Source: Streptomyces sp. MNU76 (GTDB taxonomy: Bacteria > Actinomycetota > Actinomycetes > Streptomycetales > Streptomycetaceae). From it: a stretch of 64,000 bases of DNA. Location of the stretch: assembly GCF_020982545.1 (NCBI RefSeq), contig NZ_JAJKLK010000008.1:1-64000 (forward strand), read 5' to 3'. A program made the translations under genes and the position numbers. Under the pieces are notes generated by a model. The model made no database searches and was not told the origin of the DNA. It was given only the letters and a program-made list of their open reading frames with translations. Positions 25,805-37,914 of this stretch are shown in pieces; the first letter of the stretch is position 1; each line of letters starts with the position of its first letter.

Positions 25805-25808
<4 letters not shown>
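25326..25808 (+). CDS. NuoB/HycG-like Fe-S subunit
   Basis: 160 residues of the complex I 20-kDa / hydrogenase small-subunit family. The 4Fe-4S ligands are intact: Cys46 and Cys49 (GSCNGCEIE), Cys113 (GDCAINC), Cys143 (VPGCPP). It should pass electrons next to the large subunit on the inner face of the membrane. First gene of a six-gene coupled operon; corresponds to Rv0082. Confidence 0.9.
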
Positions 25809-27837
<2,029 letters not shown>

Positions 27838-27841
<4 letters not shown>

Positions 27842-28800
27842 ACACGGTCGGATACACGGCGATCGCCCTGCAGGTGGGCGCGGTGGTGGCCGGTGCGCCC
27901 CTGCTGACCGGATTGATGCGGCAGACGAGGGCGCGCCTGGAGGGGCGGGTCGGGGCCGGGGTGCTGCAGCCGTGGCGGGACGTGCGCAAGCTGCTGCGCA
28001 AGGAACCGATCACCCCCGTCGGCACCGGACCCGCTTTCCGCTGGGCGCCGCTGCTCCTGGTCGCCACCTCACTGGTGCTGGCCGTCCTGGTGCCGCTGAT
28101 CTCCACCAACACGCCGGTGCGTGCACGGGCGGATCTGATCGTGGTGGTGGCGCTGCTGGCGCTGGGCACGCTGGCGCTGGCGCTCGGGGGGCTGGACACC
28201 GGCACCGCGTTCGGCGGTATGGGCGCCTCCCGGGAGATGACCATCGCCGCGCTGGTGGAGCCGACCATCTTGATGGCGGTGTTCGCGCTGTCGATTCCGG
28301 CCGGGTCGACCAACCTGCCGGTCATCGTCGCCGGGGCCGCGGGCCAGCCGGCCCGGCTGGCTTCCCCGGCCGGGCTGCTGGCGATTGCCGCGCTCGCCGT
28401 GGCGGTGCTGGCCGAGAGCGGCCGGCTGCCGGTGGACAACCCCGCCACCCACCTGGAGCTGACCATGGTCCACGAGGCCATGGTGCTGGAGTACGCGGGC
28501 CCGGACCTGGCGCTGGTCGAGTTCGGTGCCCAGCTGCGGCTGACCGTGCTGCTGGGGCTGTTGGCCTCGTTGTTCGCGCCGTGGGGGATCGCCACCGGCG
28601 CCTCCCTCACGGCCGTGCTGCTGGCCCTGCTGCTGGTGGTGCTCAAGGTGATGGTCCTGGGCATGGCGCTGGCGGCGGCGGAGGTGTTCTGGGCCAAGGT
28701 GCGGCTCTTCCGCGTACCCGAACTCCTGGCCGGCTCCTTCCTGCTGGCGCTGCTGGCGGTGACCGTTTCGTACTTCCTGGGCGGAGAGGGGGGACAGTGA
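27838..28800 (+). CDS. HycD/NuoH-like membrane subunit
   Basis: 320 residues, eight or so TM helices. The hydrogenase-type NuoH signature AESGRLPVDNPATHLELTMVHEAM is present with its acidic residues, then VLEYAGPDLALVEF. This subunit anchors the peripheral arm and forms the quinone/ion-channel interface in relatives. GTG start overlapping the previous stop. Corresponds to M. tuberculosis hycD (Rv0084). Confidence 0.93.
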
Positions 28801-29510
28801 TGAGCGAGGGTCTGTTCACCCAGTTGCTGGATCTGGCCTGCGGGGCGTTTCTGCTGGCCGCGGTGGTGGTGCTGTGGCGGCGCGAACTCGCCGCGATCGT
28901 CCGGATCTTCGCCCTCCAAGGGGTCGCGCTCGCGGTCATCGCCCTGGTGCTCGGGCTGCACGAGGACCGATGGGGCCTGATCGCGGTGGCCGTGGGGATC
29001 GGCGCCCTGCGGGCGGGCCTGCTGCCGTACCTGATCCGCCGTGCCCTGAGAGCGTTCGTCGCGGAGCAGGACGGCGGGGATGGCGGGCTCGGCAGGCACG
29101 GCGGGAGCGAGGAGGCGCGCGAGACCCAGCCGCTGGTCAACGTCGCCGCGTCCTTGCTCACCGCCGCCGCGCTGACCCTGCTCGCCTACGCCGTCGCCAG
29201 CCCCCTCGTCGAGCTCGATCCGACCCCGGCCACCCGCGCCCTTCCGGTCGGCCTGGCCGTCGTGCTGATCGGCTTCTTCGTCCTGGTCACCCGGCGCCGC
29301 GCGCTGGCCCAGGTGGTCGGGTTCCTGCTGCTGGACAACGGCATCACCGCGACCGCGTTCCAGGCCGCCTCGGGGGTGCCGCTGATCGTCGAACTCGGCG
29401 TCTCCTTCGACGTGCTGCTCGCCGTCCTGGTCCTGCAGGTGCTCACCCTGCGGGTGCGGGAGGCGTTCGGCACCACCGACATCGACGACCTGCGGGAGCT
29501 GCACGACTGA
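28800..29510 (+). CDS. HyfE/HycP-like membrane subunit
   Basis: 236 residues with about seven TM helices, similar to HyfE, a NuoK-like subunit with extra N-terminal helices (LLLDNGITATAFQAASGVPLIVELGVSFD is the NuoK-like part). A Gly-rich charged loop near residues 95-112 is unusual. TGATG coupled on both sides. Corresponds to hycP (Rv0085). Confidence 0.88.
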   Translation: MSEGLFTQLLDLACGAFLLAAVVVLWRRELAAIVRIFALQGVALAVIALVLGLHEDRWGLIAVAVGIGALRAGLLPYLIRRALRAFVAEQDGGDGGLGRHGGSEEARETQPLVNVAASLLTAAALTLLAYAVASPLVELDPTPATRALPVGLAVVLIGFFVLVTRRRALAQVVGFLLLDNGITATAFQAASGVPLIVELGVSFDVLLAVLVLQVLTLRVREAFGTTDIDDLRELHD

Positions 29511-31135
29511 TGACCCCTGCCACGACCGTGCTCCTGCTCACCGCGCCCGCCGCCGTACCGCTGGTGACGTCCGCCGCGTACGCACTGACCGCGTTCGTCA
29601 GGCATGACGTGCCTCAGCCACAGCTCGTGGAGAAACCGCGGCTTGCCAAGAAGGCTGTCGCTGTGGGGGTGGCTACGGGCCCGTCGCCCACGGGGAAAGC
29701 AGCAGATGCCGGGGAGCCGCTTGTCGAGTCCCCGGCACCGAGACGCCACACCGCCGACTGGGCCGCACTCGCCTCCCCGGCGGTGATTCTCACCTGCGCG
29801 GCGCTGCTGGCCGCGGACCGCGTCGGCGGCGGGTCCGTGTCCGCGTACTCCGGGCTGCTGCGTGCCGACGCCCTGACGGCCTGGATGCTGCTGGTCGTCG
29901 GCGCCGTCGCCCTCGTCGCCTGCGCCTCGGCGCCCGCCCATCTGGCGGGGGAACGGGCCGCCGGCAGTGCGACGGCATGGACCGTGTGGCGCTACCACAT
30001 GCTGGTCCAGGCGTTCCTCGGCGCGATGTGCCTGGCCGTGGTGAGCGCGAACCTGGGCGTGCTGTGGGTGGCGATCGAGGCGACCACCGTCGTCACGGCG
30101 TTCCTGGTGGGCCACCGCCGCACCCGTACCTCCGTCGAGGCCGCGTGGAAGTACGTGGTGATCTGCTCGGCCGGCATCGCGCTCGCCTTCCTCGGCACCG
30201 TGCTCCTCTACTACGCCGCCCGCCAGGCCGGCATCGCCGAGGCGTGGGCCCTGGACTGGCCCACGCTGCTCGCCCGCGCCGACCGCCTCGACCCGGCGGT
30301 CACCCGGCTCGGCATCACCCTCGTCGTCCTCGGCTACGGCGCCAAGGCGGGCCTGGTGCCGCTGCACGCCTGGCTGCCCGACGCCCACAGCCAGGCCCCC
30401 GCCCCGGTCTCGGCGCTGATGTCCGGGGTGCTGCTGTCGGTCGCCTTCGCCGCGATCCTGCGCTACCGCGTCATCGCCGACGCCGCCCTCGGCCCGGACT
30501 TCACCCGCGTCCTGCTCGCCGGCATCGCGCTGCTCACCCTCGCCCTCGCGGCCGGCCTGCTGCTGGCCCAGCGGGACTACAAGCGGATGCTGGCCTACTC
30601 CAGCATGGAACACATGAGCCTGGTCGCCCTGGCCACGGCGATCGGCAGCCCGCTGGCCCTGGCCGCCGCCCTGCTGCACATCGCCGGGCACGGGCTGGCC
30701 AAGGCCACCGCGTTCTGCGGCTCCGGGCAGATCCTGCAGTTGCGCGGCACCTCACGGATCGGGCGGGTGCGCGGACTGCTCACCCAATCACCCTGGCTGG
30801 GCGCGCTGTTCGGGCTCGCGGTGGTGGCACTGCTGGGCTTCCCGCCGTTCAGCCTCTTCGCCTCCGAACTCGGCATCGCCCGCGCCGGATTCGCGGCCGG
30901 CGCGGGCCTTGGCTGGGCCACGGCCACCGCCTTGGCTCTGGTCCTGATCACCTTCGCGGCACTGGCCACCCGCACCGCACGCATGCTGCTCGGGCCCGGG
31001 GAGCCGACCGGGGAAATCCCCTCCGCTCTGTGGCCGCTCACCCTGGGTCTGGTGGCCTGCGCCGCCCTCGGTACCGCCGCCGGCCCGCTGGGCGACCTGC
31101 TCACTCAGGCCGCCGCCGTCCTGGAAAGGCCCTGA
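29510..31135 (+). CDS. HyfF/HycQ-type antiporter-like membrane subunit
   Basis: 541 residues, NuoN/L family: KAGLVPLHAWLPDAHSQAPAPVSALMSG, QRDYKRMLAYSSMEHMSLV and HIAGHGLAKATAFCGSG mark the ion-pumping core. The N-terminus carries a 50-residue polar insertion between the first two helices (about residues 31-80). Second antiporter module of the complex. Corresponds to hycQ (Rv0086). Confidence 0.92.
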   Translation: MTPATTVLLLTAPAAVPLVTSAAYALTAFVRHDVPQPQLVEKPRLAKKAVAVGVATGPSPTGKAADAGEPLVESPAPRRHTADWAALASPAVILTCAALLAADRVGGGSVSAYSGLLRADALTAWMLLVVGAVALVACASAPAHLAGERAAGSATAWTVWRYHMLVQAFLGAMCLAVVSANLGVLWVAIEATTVVTAFLVGHRRTRTSVEAAWKYVVICSAGIALAFLGTVLLYYAARQAGIAEAWALDWPTLLARADRLDPAVTRLGITLVVLGYGAKAGLVPLHAWLPDAHSQAPAPVSALMSGVLLSVAFAAILRYRVIADAALGPDFTRVLLAGIALLTLALAAGLLLAQRDYKRMLAYSSMEHMSLVALATAIGSPLALAAALLHIAGHGLAKATAFCGSGQILQLRGTSRIGRVRGLLTQSPWLGALFGLAVVALLGFPPFSLFASELGIARAGFAAGAGLGWATATALALVLITFAALATRTARMLLGPGEPTGEIPSALWPLTLGLVACAALGTAAGPLGDLLTQAAAVLERP

Positions 31136-31138
31136 CCG

Positions 31139-32616
31139 ATGCGCACCGTGCACGACGTCCCCGCCGTCGAACTGCCCAAGCGGGCCGAGGCGCTGCTGCG
31201 CGAGGGGAGACGCCTGGCCCTGGTCGCCGCCCACCACGACGCAGACGCCGTCCGGGTCGTGTATCTCTTCGTCTCCGGGCCGCCCGACACCCGCATCGAA
31301 CTGCACATGCGCCTTGACCCCGCCCGGCCCGAGGTGCCCAGCCTGGCCCATCTCTCTTTCCCCGCCGGCCGGTTCGAGCGCGAGATGCACGACCTGCACG
31401 GCATCGTGCCCCTCGACCACCCGCTGCCCCGCCGCCTGGTCCGCCACTTCCACTGGCCGCGCGGCTGGTACCCGATGCACCCCGATGCCGGGGAGGCACC
31501 CGCCTTCGGCGAGCAGGAAGGCCCCTACCCCTTCCTGGAGGTCACGGGTGACGGCGTCTACGAGATCCCCGTGGGCCCCGTGCACGCCGGGATCATCGAA
31601 CCCGGCCACTTCCGCTTCTCCGTCGTCGGCGAGACCATCCTCAAACTCAAGGCACGCCTCTGGTTCGTCCACAAGGGCATCGAGAAGCTCTTCCAGGGCC
31701 GTTCGGTGGCCGCCGGGCTGCCGCTGGCAGAGCGCATCAGCGGCGACACCGCCGTCGGCCACGCCCTCGCGTACTGCCTGGCCGTGGAGGAGGCCACCGG
31801 CACATCCGTCCCCGAACAGGCCCAGTGCGCCCGCGCCCTGCTGCTCGAACTGGAGCGCCTCCACAACCACGTCGCCGACCTCGGCATGCTCTGCAACGAC
31901 GTCGGATACGGCATCCTCAACGCTCACGCCCAGCGCGTGCGCGAACAACTCCTGCGCCTCAACCACACGGTGACCGGGCACCGTCTGCTGCGCGGCGGCG
32001 TCGTTCTCGGTGGCAGCGCCCTGCACCACCTGCCCAGCCGTCACCAGATGGACGCCGTCGGCGCCGACATCCGCGAGATCGTACGGCTGGCGCTGGGCCA
32101 CTCCACCGTCCACGACCGCTTCACCGGCACCGCGGTTCTCCCCTCCGAGGCCGCCCGTGACCTCGGCTGTCTCGGCTACATCGCCCGCGCCAGCGGCCTG
32201 AACCTGGACGCCCGCATCGCCCACCCCTCGCCCCGCACGGCCGGCCGACCCACGTCCCCGTCCACACCACCGGTGACGTCCTGGCCCGCTTCCTGGTCCG
32301 CGCCGAGGAGATCGACGCCTCCCTCGCACTGATCCGGGAACTGTCCGACTGTGTCGCCACCGGCGCGGTCCTCGGGCCCACGGCCGTCCCCGGGCAGGGA
32401 CCGCGCAGCGGCGTGGGCCTTGTCGAGGGCTGGCGCGGCACCATCGCCACCCGCGCCGAACTCGCCGCCGACGGCACCCTGAAGCGGGTCAAGCCGGTCG
32501 ACCCGTCCTTCTTCAACTGGCCCGCACTGCCGGTCGCCCTGAACGACACGATCGTCCCGGACTTCCCGCTGACCAACAAAAGCTTCAACCTCTCCTACGC
32601 CGGCAATGACCTGTGA
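31139..32616 (+). pseudogene. HycE-like NuoC-NuoD fusion subunit lacking NiFe ligands; frameshifted
   Basis: NuoC-like N-domain (1-150) fused to a NuoD/hydrogenase large-subunit domain, as in HycE. Where hydrogenases have RxCGxCxxxH this reads R199-I-S-G-D-T-A-V-G-H208: both Cys are gone, His kept. The C-terminal DPCxxC is NLSYAG. So no NiFe centre can form. The frame breaks between about 32222 and 32251 (frame 2 to frame 1) and then continues to the natural end. Decay or sequence error; the rest looks under selection. Corresponds to hycE (Rv0087). Confidence 0.85.
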
Positions 32617-32904
32617 ACCGGTCGACTCGGCCACGCCCTAGGCAGGCAGTGCGTCCCAGGCCGACGATGACCATCCCGCAGTGAAGCAGCCAGACCGGTC
32701 AGCCGGGACTGAAGGATGTGGCGGCTCCATGCGGCCGCGATGTACCCCAGGGGAACCGTTCCTGCCGCTCCTGTCGTGCTCGTCCTCGATTTCATCATGT
32801 CTCGACGATCTCGGTCCGAAGGCGCCTCGGACATCCGGGCACCGCCCTGATCCGACCCCGGCCTTCCTCTTACGGGACCTGGACTCACAACCCGCACATG
32901 ACGA

Positions 32905-32937
32905 GGGGCGGCGGACCGAGACCCGGTCCGCCGCCCC
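32905..32937. terminator. Strong hairpin between convergent operons
   Basis: A 13-bp GC-rich stem (32905-32917 with 32925-32937) and 7-nt loop lie between the membrane-complex operon and the convergent enoyl-CoA hydratase gene. No T-run, as usual in Streptomyces. The remaining 32617-32904 holds no recognisable gene. Confidence 0.8.
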
Positions 32938-32960
32938 GCTCACCGGGTCAACTCACCCCG

Positions 32961-33728
32961 TCAGTGCCCCTTGAAAACAGGCGCCCTCTTCTCCATGAAC
33001 GCGCTCATCCCCTCCCTCTGGTCCTCCGTCGCGAACAGCGCATGGAACACGCGCCGTTCGAAAAGAAGCCCGTCGCGCAGACCGGTCTCCAGGGCCCGGT
33101 CGACCGACTCGCGGGCGGCCGTGACGGCGTGGCTGCCGTAGGAGGCAACTGTCGCGGCGGCTTCCGTGCTCTCGGCGAGGACGCGGTCGTCTGGGACCAC
33201 CCGCGACACCAGGCCCGAGGCCTCCGCCTCGCGGGCGTTCATCGTGCGGCCTGTGAGGATCAGGTCCATGGCCTTGGCACGGCCGACCAGGCGGGTGAGC
33301 CGCTGGGTGCCGCCGATGCCGGGGATCACGCCGAGCTTGATCTCCGGCTGGCCGAAGACCGCCGACTCGCCCGCGATGATCAGGTCACACATCATCGCGA
33401 GTTCGCAACCGCCGCCCAGCGCATAGCCGTTGACCGCCGCGATCTTCGGCGTCCGGAATCCGGCGAACTCCTCCCAGCCCGCGAAGTAGTCCTCCGCGGC
33501 CATGTCCACGGCAGACTTCCCGGCCATCTCCTTGATGTCGGCACCGGCCGCGAATACCTTCTCCGAACCGGTGACGACGAAGCAGCCGACATCCGGGTCG
33601 CGGTCCAACGGACGCAGTGCGTCGAGGAGTTCGGCCAGCAGCTCGCTGCTGAGAGCGTTCAGGACGTGCGGCCGGTGGAGTCGTACCGTGACGACGCGGT
33701 CATGACGTTCGATCTTGAGGGTATTCAT
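32961..33728 (-). CDS. Enoyl-CoA hydratase/isomerase
   Basis: 255 residues of the crotonase family: FAAGADIKEM (oxyanion hole), GYALGGGCELAMMCDL with the catalytic Glu, and the second Glu in FGQPEIKLGVIPG. Close in pattern to short-chain enoyl-CoA hydratases. It is 35 bp downstream of the TmpA-like gene on the same strand, and so probably the third gene of that operon, although its substrate is unclear there. Confidence 0.92.
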   Translation of the reverse strand: MNTLKIERHDRVVTVRLHRPHVLNALSSELLAELLDALRPLDRDPDVGCFVVTGSEKVFAAGADIKEMAGKSAVDMAAEDYFAGWEEFAGFRTPKIAAVNGYALGGGCELAMMCDLIIAGESAVFGQPEIKLGVIPGIGGTQRLTRLVGRAKAMDLILTGRTMNAREAEASGLVSRVVPDDRVLAESTEAAATVASYGSHAVTAARESVDRALETGLRDGLLFERRVFHALFATEDQREGMSAFMEKRAPVFKGH

Positions 33729-33763
33729 CGACTCTCCCTCTCTCCTTCTCTCCTGACGGTCTG

Positions 33764-35092
33764 TTACGAATCCCAGATCGCGCCGTACGCGGGAATGCCG
33801 CGCTGCTCGAGACCGTGAACGACCTGCCAGGTCAGCTTCTTGTTGGAGATGCAGATGACAGCTTCGGCACCGAAGTCGCGGTACGCGGTGTACGCGAGCC
33901 GCACCATGTCCGGTTTGCCGTGCTGCGAGGTGTCCCAGACCAGAGCGTTCGGCTGGACGGCGAGGATCTCGTCGACCAGGCCGTCGCCGTAGGTCCTGCG
34001 GGGATCACGCGTCGCCCACACGAGCCGTGAAGGCACCTCGGCGGCCAGCAGATGCGGCAGGCAGGGACCGATACCGCTGCCGGTGGCGACGTAGATCACC
34101 TTGCTGAACAGGGTCTCGATATTGGCGACCCCTGCCGTGGTGATGCCCTTGACCCAGACCTTCGGGGGCGCGTCGTCGATGAACGAGCCCGTCCAGTCGC
34201 CCGCACGGGAGATGGTCAGCCGGAAGCCGGGTTCGCCGGGTGAGGGCACGTTGGCGAAGGAGTGCCACTCGGTGAGCGGGCTGCGGCTGATGGCGGTGGA
34301 GGACCCCGCGAAGGGGGTCACGCCGTGGTCGAATCGGGCCAACGCGACGTGCGTGGAGGGCCGTTCGATCCGTACGTCCACCTTGCGCAGCCGCAGCCAG
34401 GGCAGGGCGACGCTGAAGGTGACCACGGCCAGCACCCCGAGGGCGACCGGCCCCTGCGCGCCCAGCAGCGTGTGCGTCCAGAACAGTGCGAGGGCGCTCC
34501 AGCCGCCGAAGCGGTGGATCTTCTCGAAGTGGTCGTGGAAGCGGGAGCGGAAGGGCGGCAGCGCGGTGACGACGATGACGACGAGCAGGACGACGAGGAC
34601 CCAACTCACCGTGATGAGTGGCAGGGGGGCGCCATCGACGGTCACCACGACCGCCCCCGCGAGGAACCACACGGCTCCGGCCAGTGCCCCGCCCACGTGC
34701 AGTCCGCCGAAGTGGTACACCTTCCCGAGCGTCCACCGCGCCTTCAGCGGCCAGCTGTTCGGAGCCCAAGTCGCGAGCCGGAAGAAGAGGTTGATGACGT
34801 ACTGCTGCCGTACTACCACGGCGAGCGCGAGGTTCACGAGGGACGCGTAGCCGATGGCTTCGGCGTTCGGCGTCCAACTCGCCACCAGCAAGCCGATGTT
34901 GGCCAGTATCACCAAGGCCGCCAGGCGGTTGTAGTGCATCAGGCGGGGGTGCTTGAGGAGGCGACGGGGCGCGGACGTGAGCGGAGGGAGTTCGGCGAGA
35001 GCCGCGGGAGGGGTGGGAGGCGCTGCGCGCGTGGCGCCTCCCACCTCCACGGTTGAGGCCTCAGCGGACGAGGTCTCAACGGACGACGTCAT
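33764..35092 (-). CDS. TmpA-like membrane flavoprotein / ferric-reductase-like oxidoreductase
   Basis: 442 residues. About six TM helices (residues 60-230) with paired His in the ferric-reductase style (KVYHFGGLHVGG, KIHRFGGWSALALFWTH), then a cytoplasmic NAD(P)-binding reductase domain (YVATGSGIGPCLPHLL). This resembles fungal TmpA, a transmembrane flavoprotein. Its ATG overlaps the stop of an adenylation-enzyme gene (TGATG). Fungal TmpA is genetically linked to NRPS-like TmpB, and the coupling here suggests a shared pathway. Substrate unknown. Confidence 0.8.
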   Translation of the reverse strand: MTSSVETSSAEASTVEVGGATRAAPPTPPAALAELPPLTSAPRRLLKHPRLMHYNRLAALVILANIGLLVASWTPNAEAIGYASLVNLALAVVVRQQYVINLFFRLATWAPNSWPLKARWTLGKVYHFGGLHVGGALAGAVWFLAGAVVVTVDGAPLPLITVSWVLVVLLVVIVVTALPPFRSRFHDHFEKIHRFGGWSALALFWTHTLLGAQGPVALGVLAVVTFSVALPWLRLRKVDVRIERPSTHVALARFDHGVTPFAGSSTAISRSPLTEWHSFANVPSPGEPGFRLTISRAGDWTGSFIDDAPPKVWVKGITTAGVANIETLFSKVIYVATGSGIGPCLPHLLAAEVPSRLVWATRDPRRTYGDGLVDEILAVQPNALVWDTSQHGKPDMVRLAYTAYRDFGAEAVICISNKKLTWQVVHGLEQRGIPAYGAIWDS

Positions 35093-36711
35093 CAGGCTGC
35101 CCCCTCTCGCACCGCCGACACCGGCAGCAGGGGTGCTCCCTCGCCATGAACCGTCACCGCCGGCGCGGAGTGCCGCGCGGCCTCCTCCCGCTCCGCCGCC
35201 AGCCGAAGCAGTGCCGCCCGGTCGACCTTGCCCCGGTCCGTCTCCGGCAGAGCGGCCACCGGGAGGACCGTGGCCGGCACGCAGTAGTACGGCAGTACGT
35301 CGGCCACCGCGCGCCGGGCCGCGTCCGGGTCGACGTCGGCCGGGCAGACGAAGGAGATCAGGCTGCGGGCGTCCCGCTTGAGCGTGATGGCGCGGGAGCA
35401 GCCCGCCACCGACTCCAGCACCGAGGAGACGGAGTCGAGTTCCACGCGGAAGCCGCGGACCTTGACCTGGTCGTCGGTACGGCCCAGATGCTCGAGTTCG
35501 CCGTCCGGCGTCCAGCGGCCGAGGTCGCGGGTACGGAACATGCGGTGCCCGCCGCCGAGGAAGGGGTCGGGGGCGTACCGCTCGGCGTTCAGCGCCTCGT
35601 TGTTCAAGTAGCCCGCCGATACGCAGTCGCCCCCGGCCCACATCTCGCCGACCTCCCCGATGGGCAGCGCACGCCGGTGCTCATCGAGGACGTACACCGT
35701 GTTGTTGGGGGTGGGGCGGCCGATCGTGAGCAGTGTGTCGTCCACGTGGTGGTGGCGCATCGTGTTGACGATCGTCGTCTCCGTGGGCCCGCAGGAGTTG
35801 TGGAAGGCGGACCGCCGGGCCCAGGTGTCCGCGAGCGGGCGCGGGCACGGCTCGCCCGCGACCGCCACCGTCCGCACACGGGGGCAGTCCGCCGGGTCGA
35901 TCCCGGACAGCACCGTCGGCGTCGCGATCAGCACGTCCGCCGTACGGGCCGCCGCCGCGACGTCCTTGCCGCGGACTACGAGCGTGCCGCCGTGGGCCAG
36001 ACAGCCGAGGATCTCCCAGGCGGCCATGTCGAAGGCGATGTTGAGGAGCTGGGCGACCCGGTCGCCGGGGCGAATGCCCAGGTCACCGGGTTCGGTGAGG
36101 AGGATGTTCGCGACGTTGCGGTGGGTGACCTTCACCCCGTTGGGCTTGCCGGTCGTGCCGGAGGTGAACAGGACGTAGCACCCGTCATCGGGGCGCACGG
36201 GCCGCTCGAGACGGACCGGCCCTTCCGCGGGGAGGCTGGCGAGATCGTCGTCGTCGAGCGTGATCAGGCGGTGTCCGGCGTCAGCCGGAGGCACCCGCAG
36301 CATGTGCTCCGACTGAGTGAGGACGACCCGGGTTCCGGCGGTGCGGATGACGTGCCGCAGTTGGTCGGTGGGCGTGAGGCCGATGTCCTGCGGGACGTAC
36401 GCGGCGCCGGCCTTCAGCGTGCCGAGCAGTCCGACGAGCATCGGGATGGAGCGGCGTACGAAGAGGCCGACGTGATCGCCGGGCCGTACGCCCTCCCGTA
36501 CGAGTCTGGCCGCGAGCCGGTCGGCACGACGGTTCAGCTCGCCGTACGTGATCGTCGTGCCCTGGTGCTCGGCGGCGACTGCGTGCGGCGCGGCGGTGGC
36601 CCGCCGTTCGACGGCGTGGTGGACGAGGGGGTCGGGGACGCGGACTTCAGGACCTTGGCCGAACTGCCAGAACAGGGCCCTGTCTCGGAGGGACAGATGG
36701 CTCAGGGGCAT
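35092..36711 (-). CDS. Stand-alone adenylation (AMP-binding) enzyme
   Basis: 539 residues, an NRPS-type A domain: core A3 FTSGTTGKPNGVKVTH, A5 NSCGPTETT, A7 FRTRDLGRW, A8 GRTDDQVKVRGFRVEL, A10 Lys in TDRGKVDR. No carrier or condensation domain follows. It should activate a carboxylic or amino acid as acyl-AMP and perhaps a CoA ester. The tight coupling to a membrane flavoprotein and hydratase is unusual. Specificity cannot be read reliably by eye. Confidence 0.9.
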   Translation of the reverse strand: MPLSHLSLRDRALFWQFGQGPEVRVPDPLVHHAVERRATAAPHAVAAEHQGTTITYGELNRRADRLAARLVREGVRPGDHVGLFVRRSIPMLVGLLGTLKAGAAYVPQDIGLTPTDQLRHVIRTAGTRVVLTQSEHMLRVPPADAGHRLITLDDDDLASLPAEGPVRLERPVRPDDGCYVLFTSGTTGKPNGVKVTHRNVANILLTEPGDLGIRPGDRVAQLLNIAFDMAAWEILGCLAHGGTLVVRGKDVAAAARTADVLIATPTVLSGIDPADCPRVRTVAVAGEPCPRPLADTWARRSAFHNSCGPTETTIVNTMRHHHVDDTLLTIGRPTPNNTVYVLDEHRRALPIGEVGEMWAGGDCVSAGYLNNEALNAERYAPDPFLGGGHRMFRTRDLGRWTPDGELEHLGRTDDQVKVRGFRVELDSVSSVLESVAGCSRAITLKRDARSLISFVCPADVDPDAARRAVADVLPYYCVPATVLPVAALPETDRGKVDRAALLRLAAEREEAARHSAPAVTVHGEGAPLLPVSAVREGAA

Positions 36712-37164
36712 GCTTCACAGACCTCCTGGCTGTGTGGGGAGAAGATGCCTCGGGCGACTGAACGCTGACGTGCGTCGGTATGTCGAGCATCGTGCGGAGG
36801 TGCAGGGCCGCAACACCGGAGTGCGGTGGCGGCTCCAATAGCTTCAACGTTCAATGTGGGCTGCGTCACTGGGAAAACAAGTCACATGACTGGACTGACA
36901 GCACATCGACAGCTTCCGTACGGGCAGTCGACAGGAACCTCGCGTATCGCGTGTGTAACGCGACGTCTTGATCGAGTGGGATGTTGCCCACTCGATTCCT
37001 GATGTTCGTCGTCGCTGGTTGGTGAGCGGATTGCCCGCGTCGCGGGGGAGGTGGGTGGGACGCCGATCTGCCCCGACTGCTTCTCGCCGTCGCCGACCGC
37101 AAGAGGGCTCTCGGGCTCGCTGAGTGACGGACCGTAGGCAGGCGCACCGGGAGCTGCCGAAGCC
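36712..37164. other. Gap upstream of adenylation operon
   Basis: 453 bp with the adenylation-operon promoter presumably at its left end. No intact gene. The right part is likely the decayed middle of an IS3 OrfA. Confidence 0.5.
36971..36996. terminator. 10-bp perfect hairpin
   Basis: ATCGAGTGGG (36971-36980) pairs with CCCACTCGAT (36987-36996) around a 6-nt loop. It may be a terminator or the scar of an insertion-sequence end. Confidence 0.5.
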
Positions 37165-37337
37165 GAACGTGAAGAGCTGCGCCGGCTGCGGAGGCCGGCC
37201 GCCGAGCATGCGGAGACGAACCAGGTGCTGCGAAAATCGGCGGTCTTCTTCGCGAAGGAGAACGATCGATGAGCGAGGTGTACGCGTTCATCGAGGCGGA
37301 GAAGACTGGTCTGGACGGCGTGCTCGGTTCTCGTTGA
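37165..37337 (+). mobile_element. IS3-family OrfA tail and OrfB head relic
   Basis: EREELRRLRR, then NQVLRKSAVFFAKENDR ending in TGA is the leucine-zipper end of an IS3-type OrfA. The overlapping ATGA at 37269 starts MSEVYAFIEAEKT, the usual OrfB beginning, which ends after 22 codons. Truncated at both ends. Confidence 0.75.
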
Positions 37338-37914
37338 GCGAGCCCGTCCAGCCGCCATCCGATGGCGCCTTGTCCCTGACCACAACTCCGTCGTTGTGCC
37401 TGCCCGTCTTGTACGGCACTGCGGAACGGTCCGAGGCAGCGACGGCCCGGTCGTTGCACTCCGACCGAGAACGCAAAGAGCGTGATCGCGGCATGTCGGG
37501 CGATCATCGCGCTCAGTGCAAGGGCCCGGACTGTGTGGTCGCGAGCCTGGCGGCCGTTGCATCCTCGGAGTTCACGGAGTCGACGCTCACGGAGGAGGAA
37601 CGTCGTGAGCGTACGGAGCGGACGTGCCTGCCTGATGGAGGACTTCGGGTCGAAGAAGGGAGAGCGGCGATGGGCCCATGGCTTCAGGAGGCATGTGGCG
37701 GCCTGTCGGGGAGATGCGGCCGTGGGCTCCCGCACATCCTTGTGCTGGACATGCCGCCGATGTCGGCGCTAACGGGGAATCGGCGGGTGTTCGGGTTGAT
37801 CCACGGGCGCATTTCGAGCCGGAGGACCAGACTGTGGGTTCCGGTGCTGTCGGTTCTTGAGGCGGACGCGGAGCATTCCGGGATGGCCGAGTGCGTCGGT
37901 CTGCTCGACGACCG
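37338..37914. other. Gap without a recognisable gene
   Basis: 577 bp of probably decayed sequence between the IS3 relic and the PhyH fragment. Open frames exist on both strands but none resembles a family. Confidence 0.45.

Noticed and set aside
31139..32616. Functional NiFe hydrogenase
   Set aside because: Both Cys pairs that bind the NiFe centre are replaced and no maturation genes are nearby.
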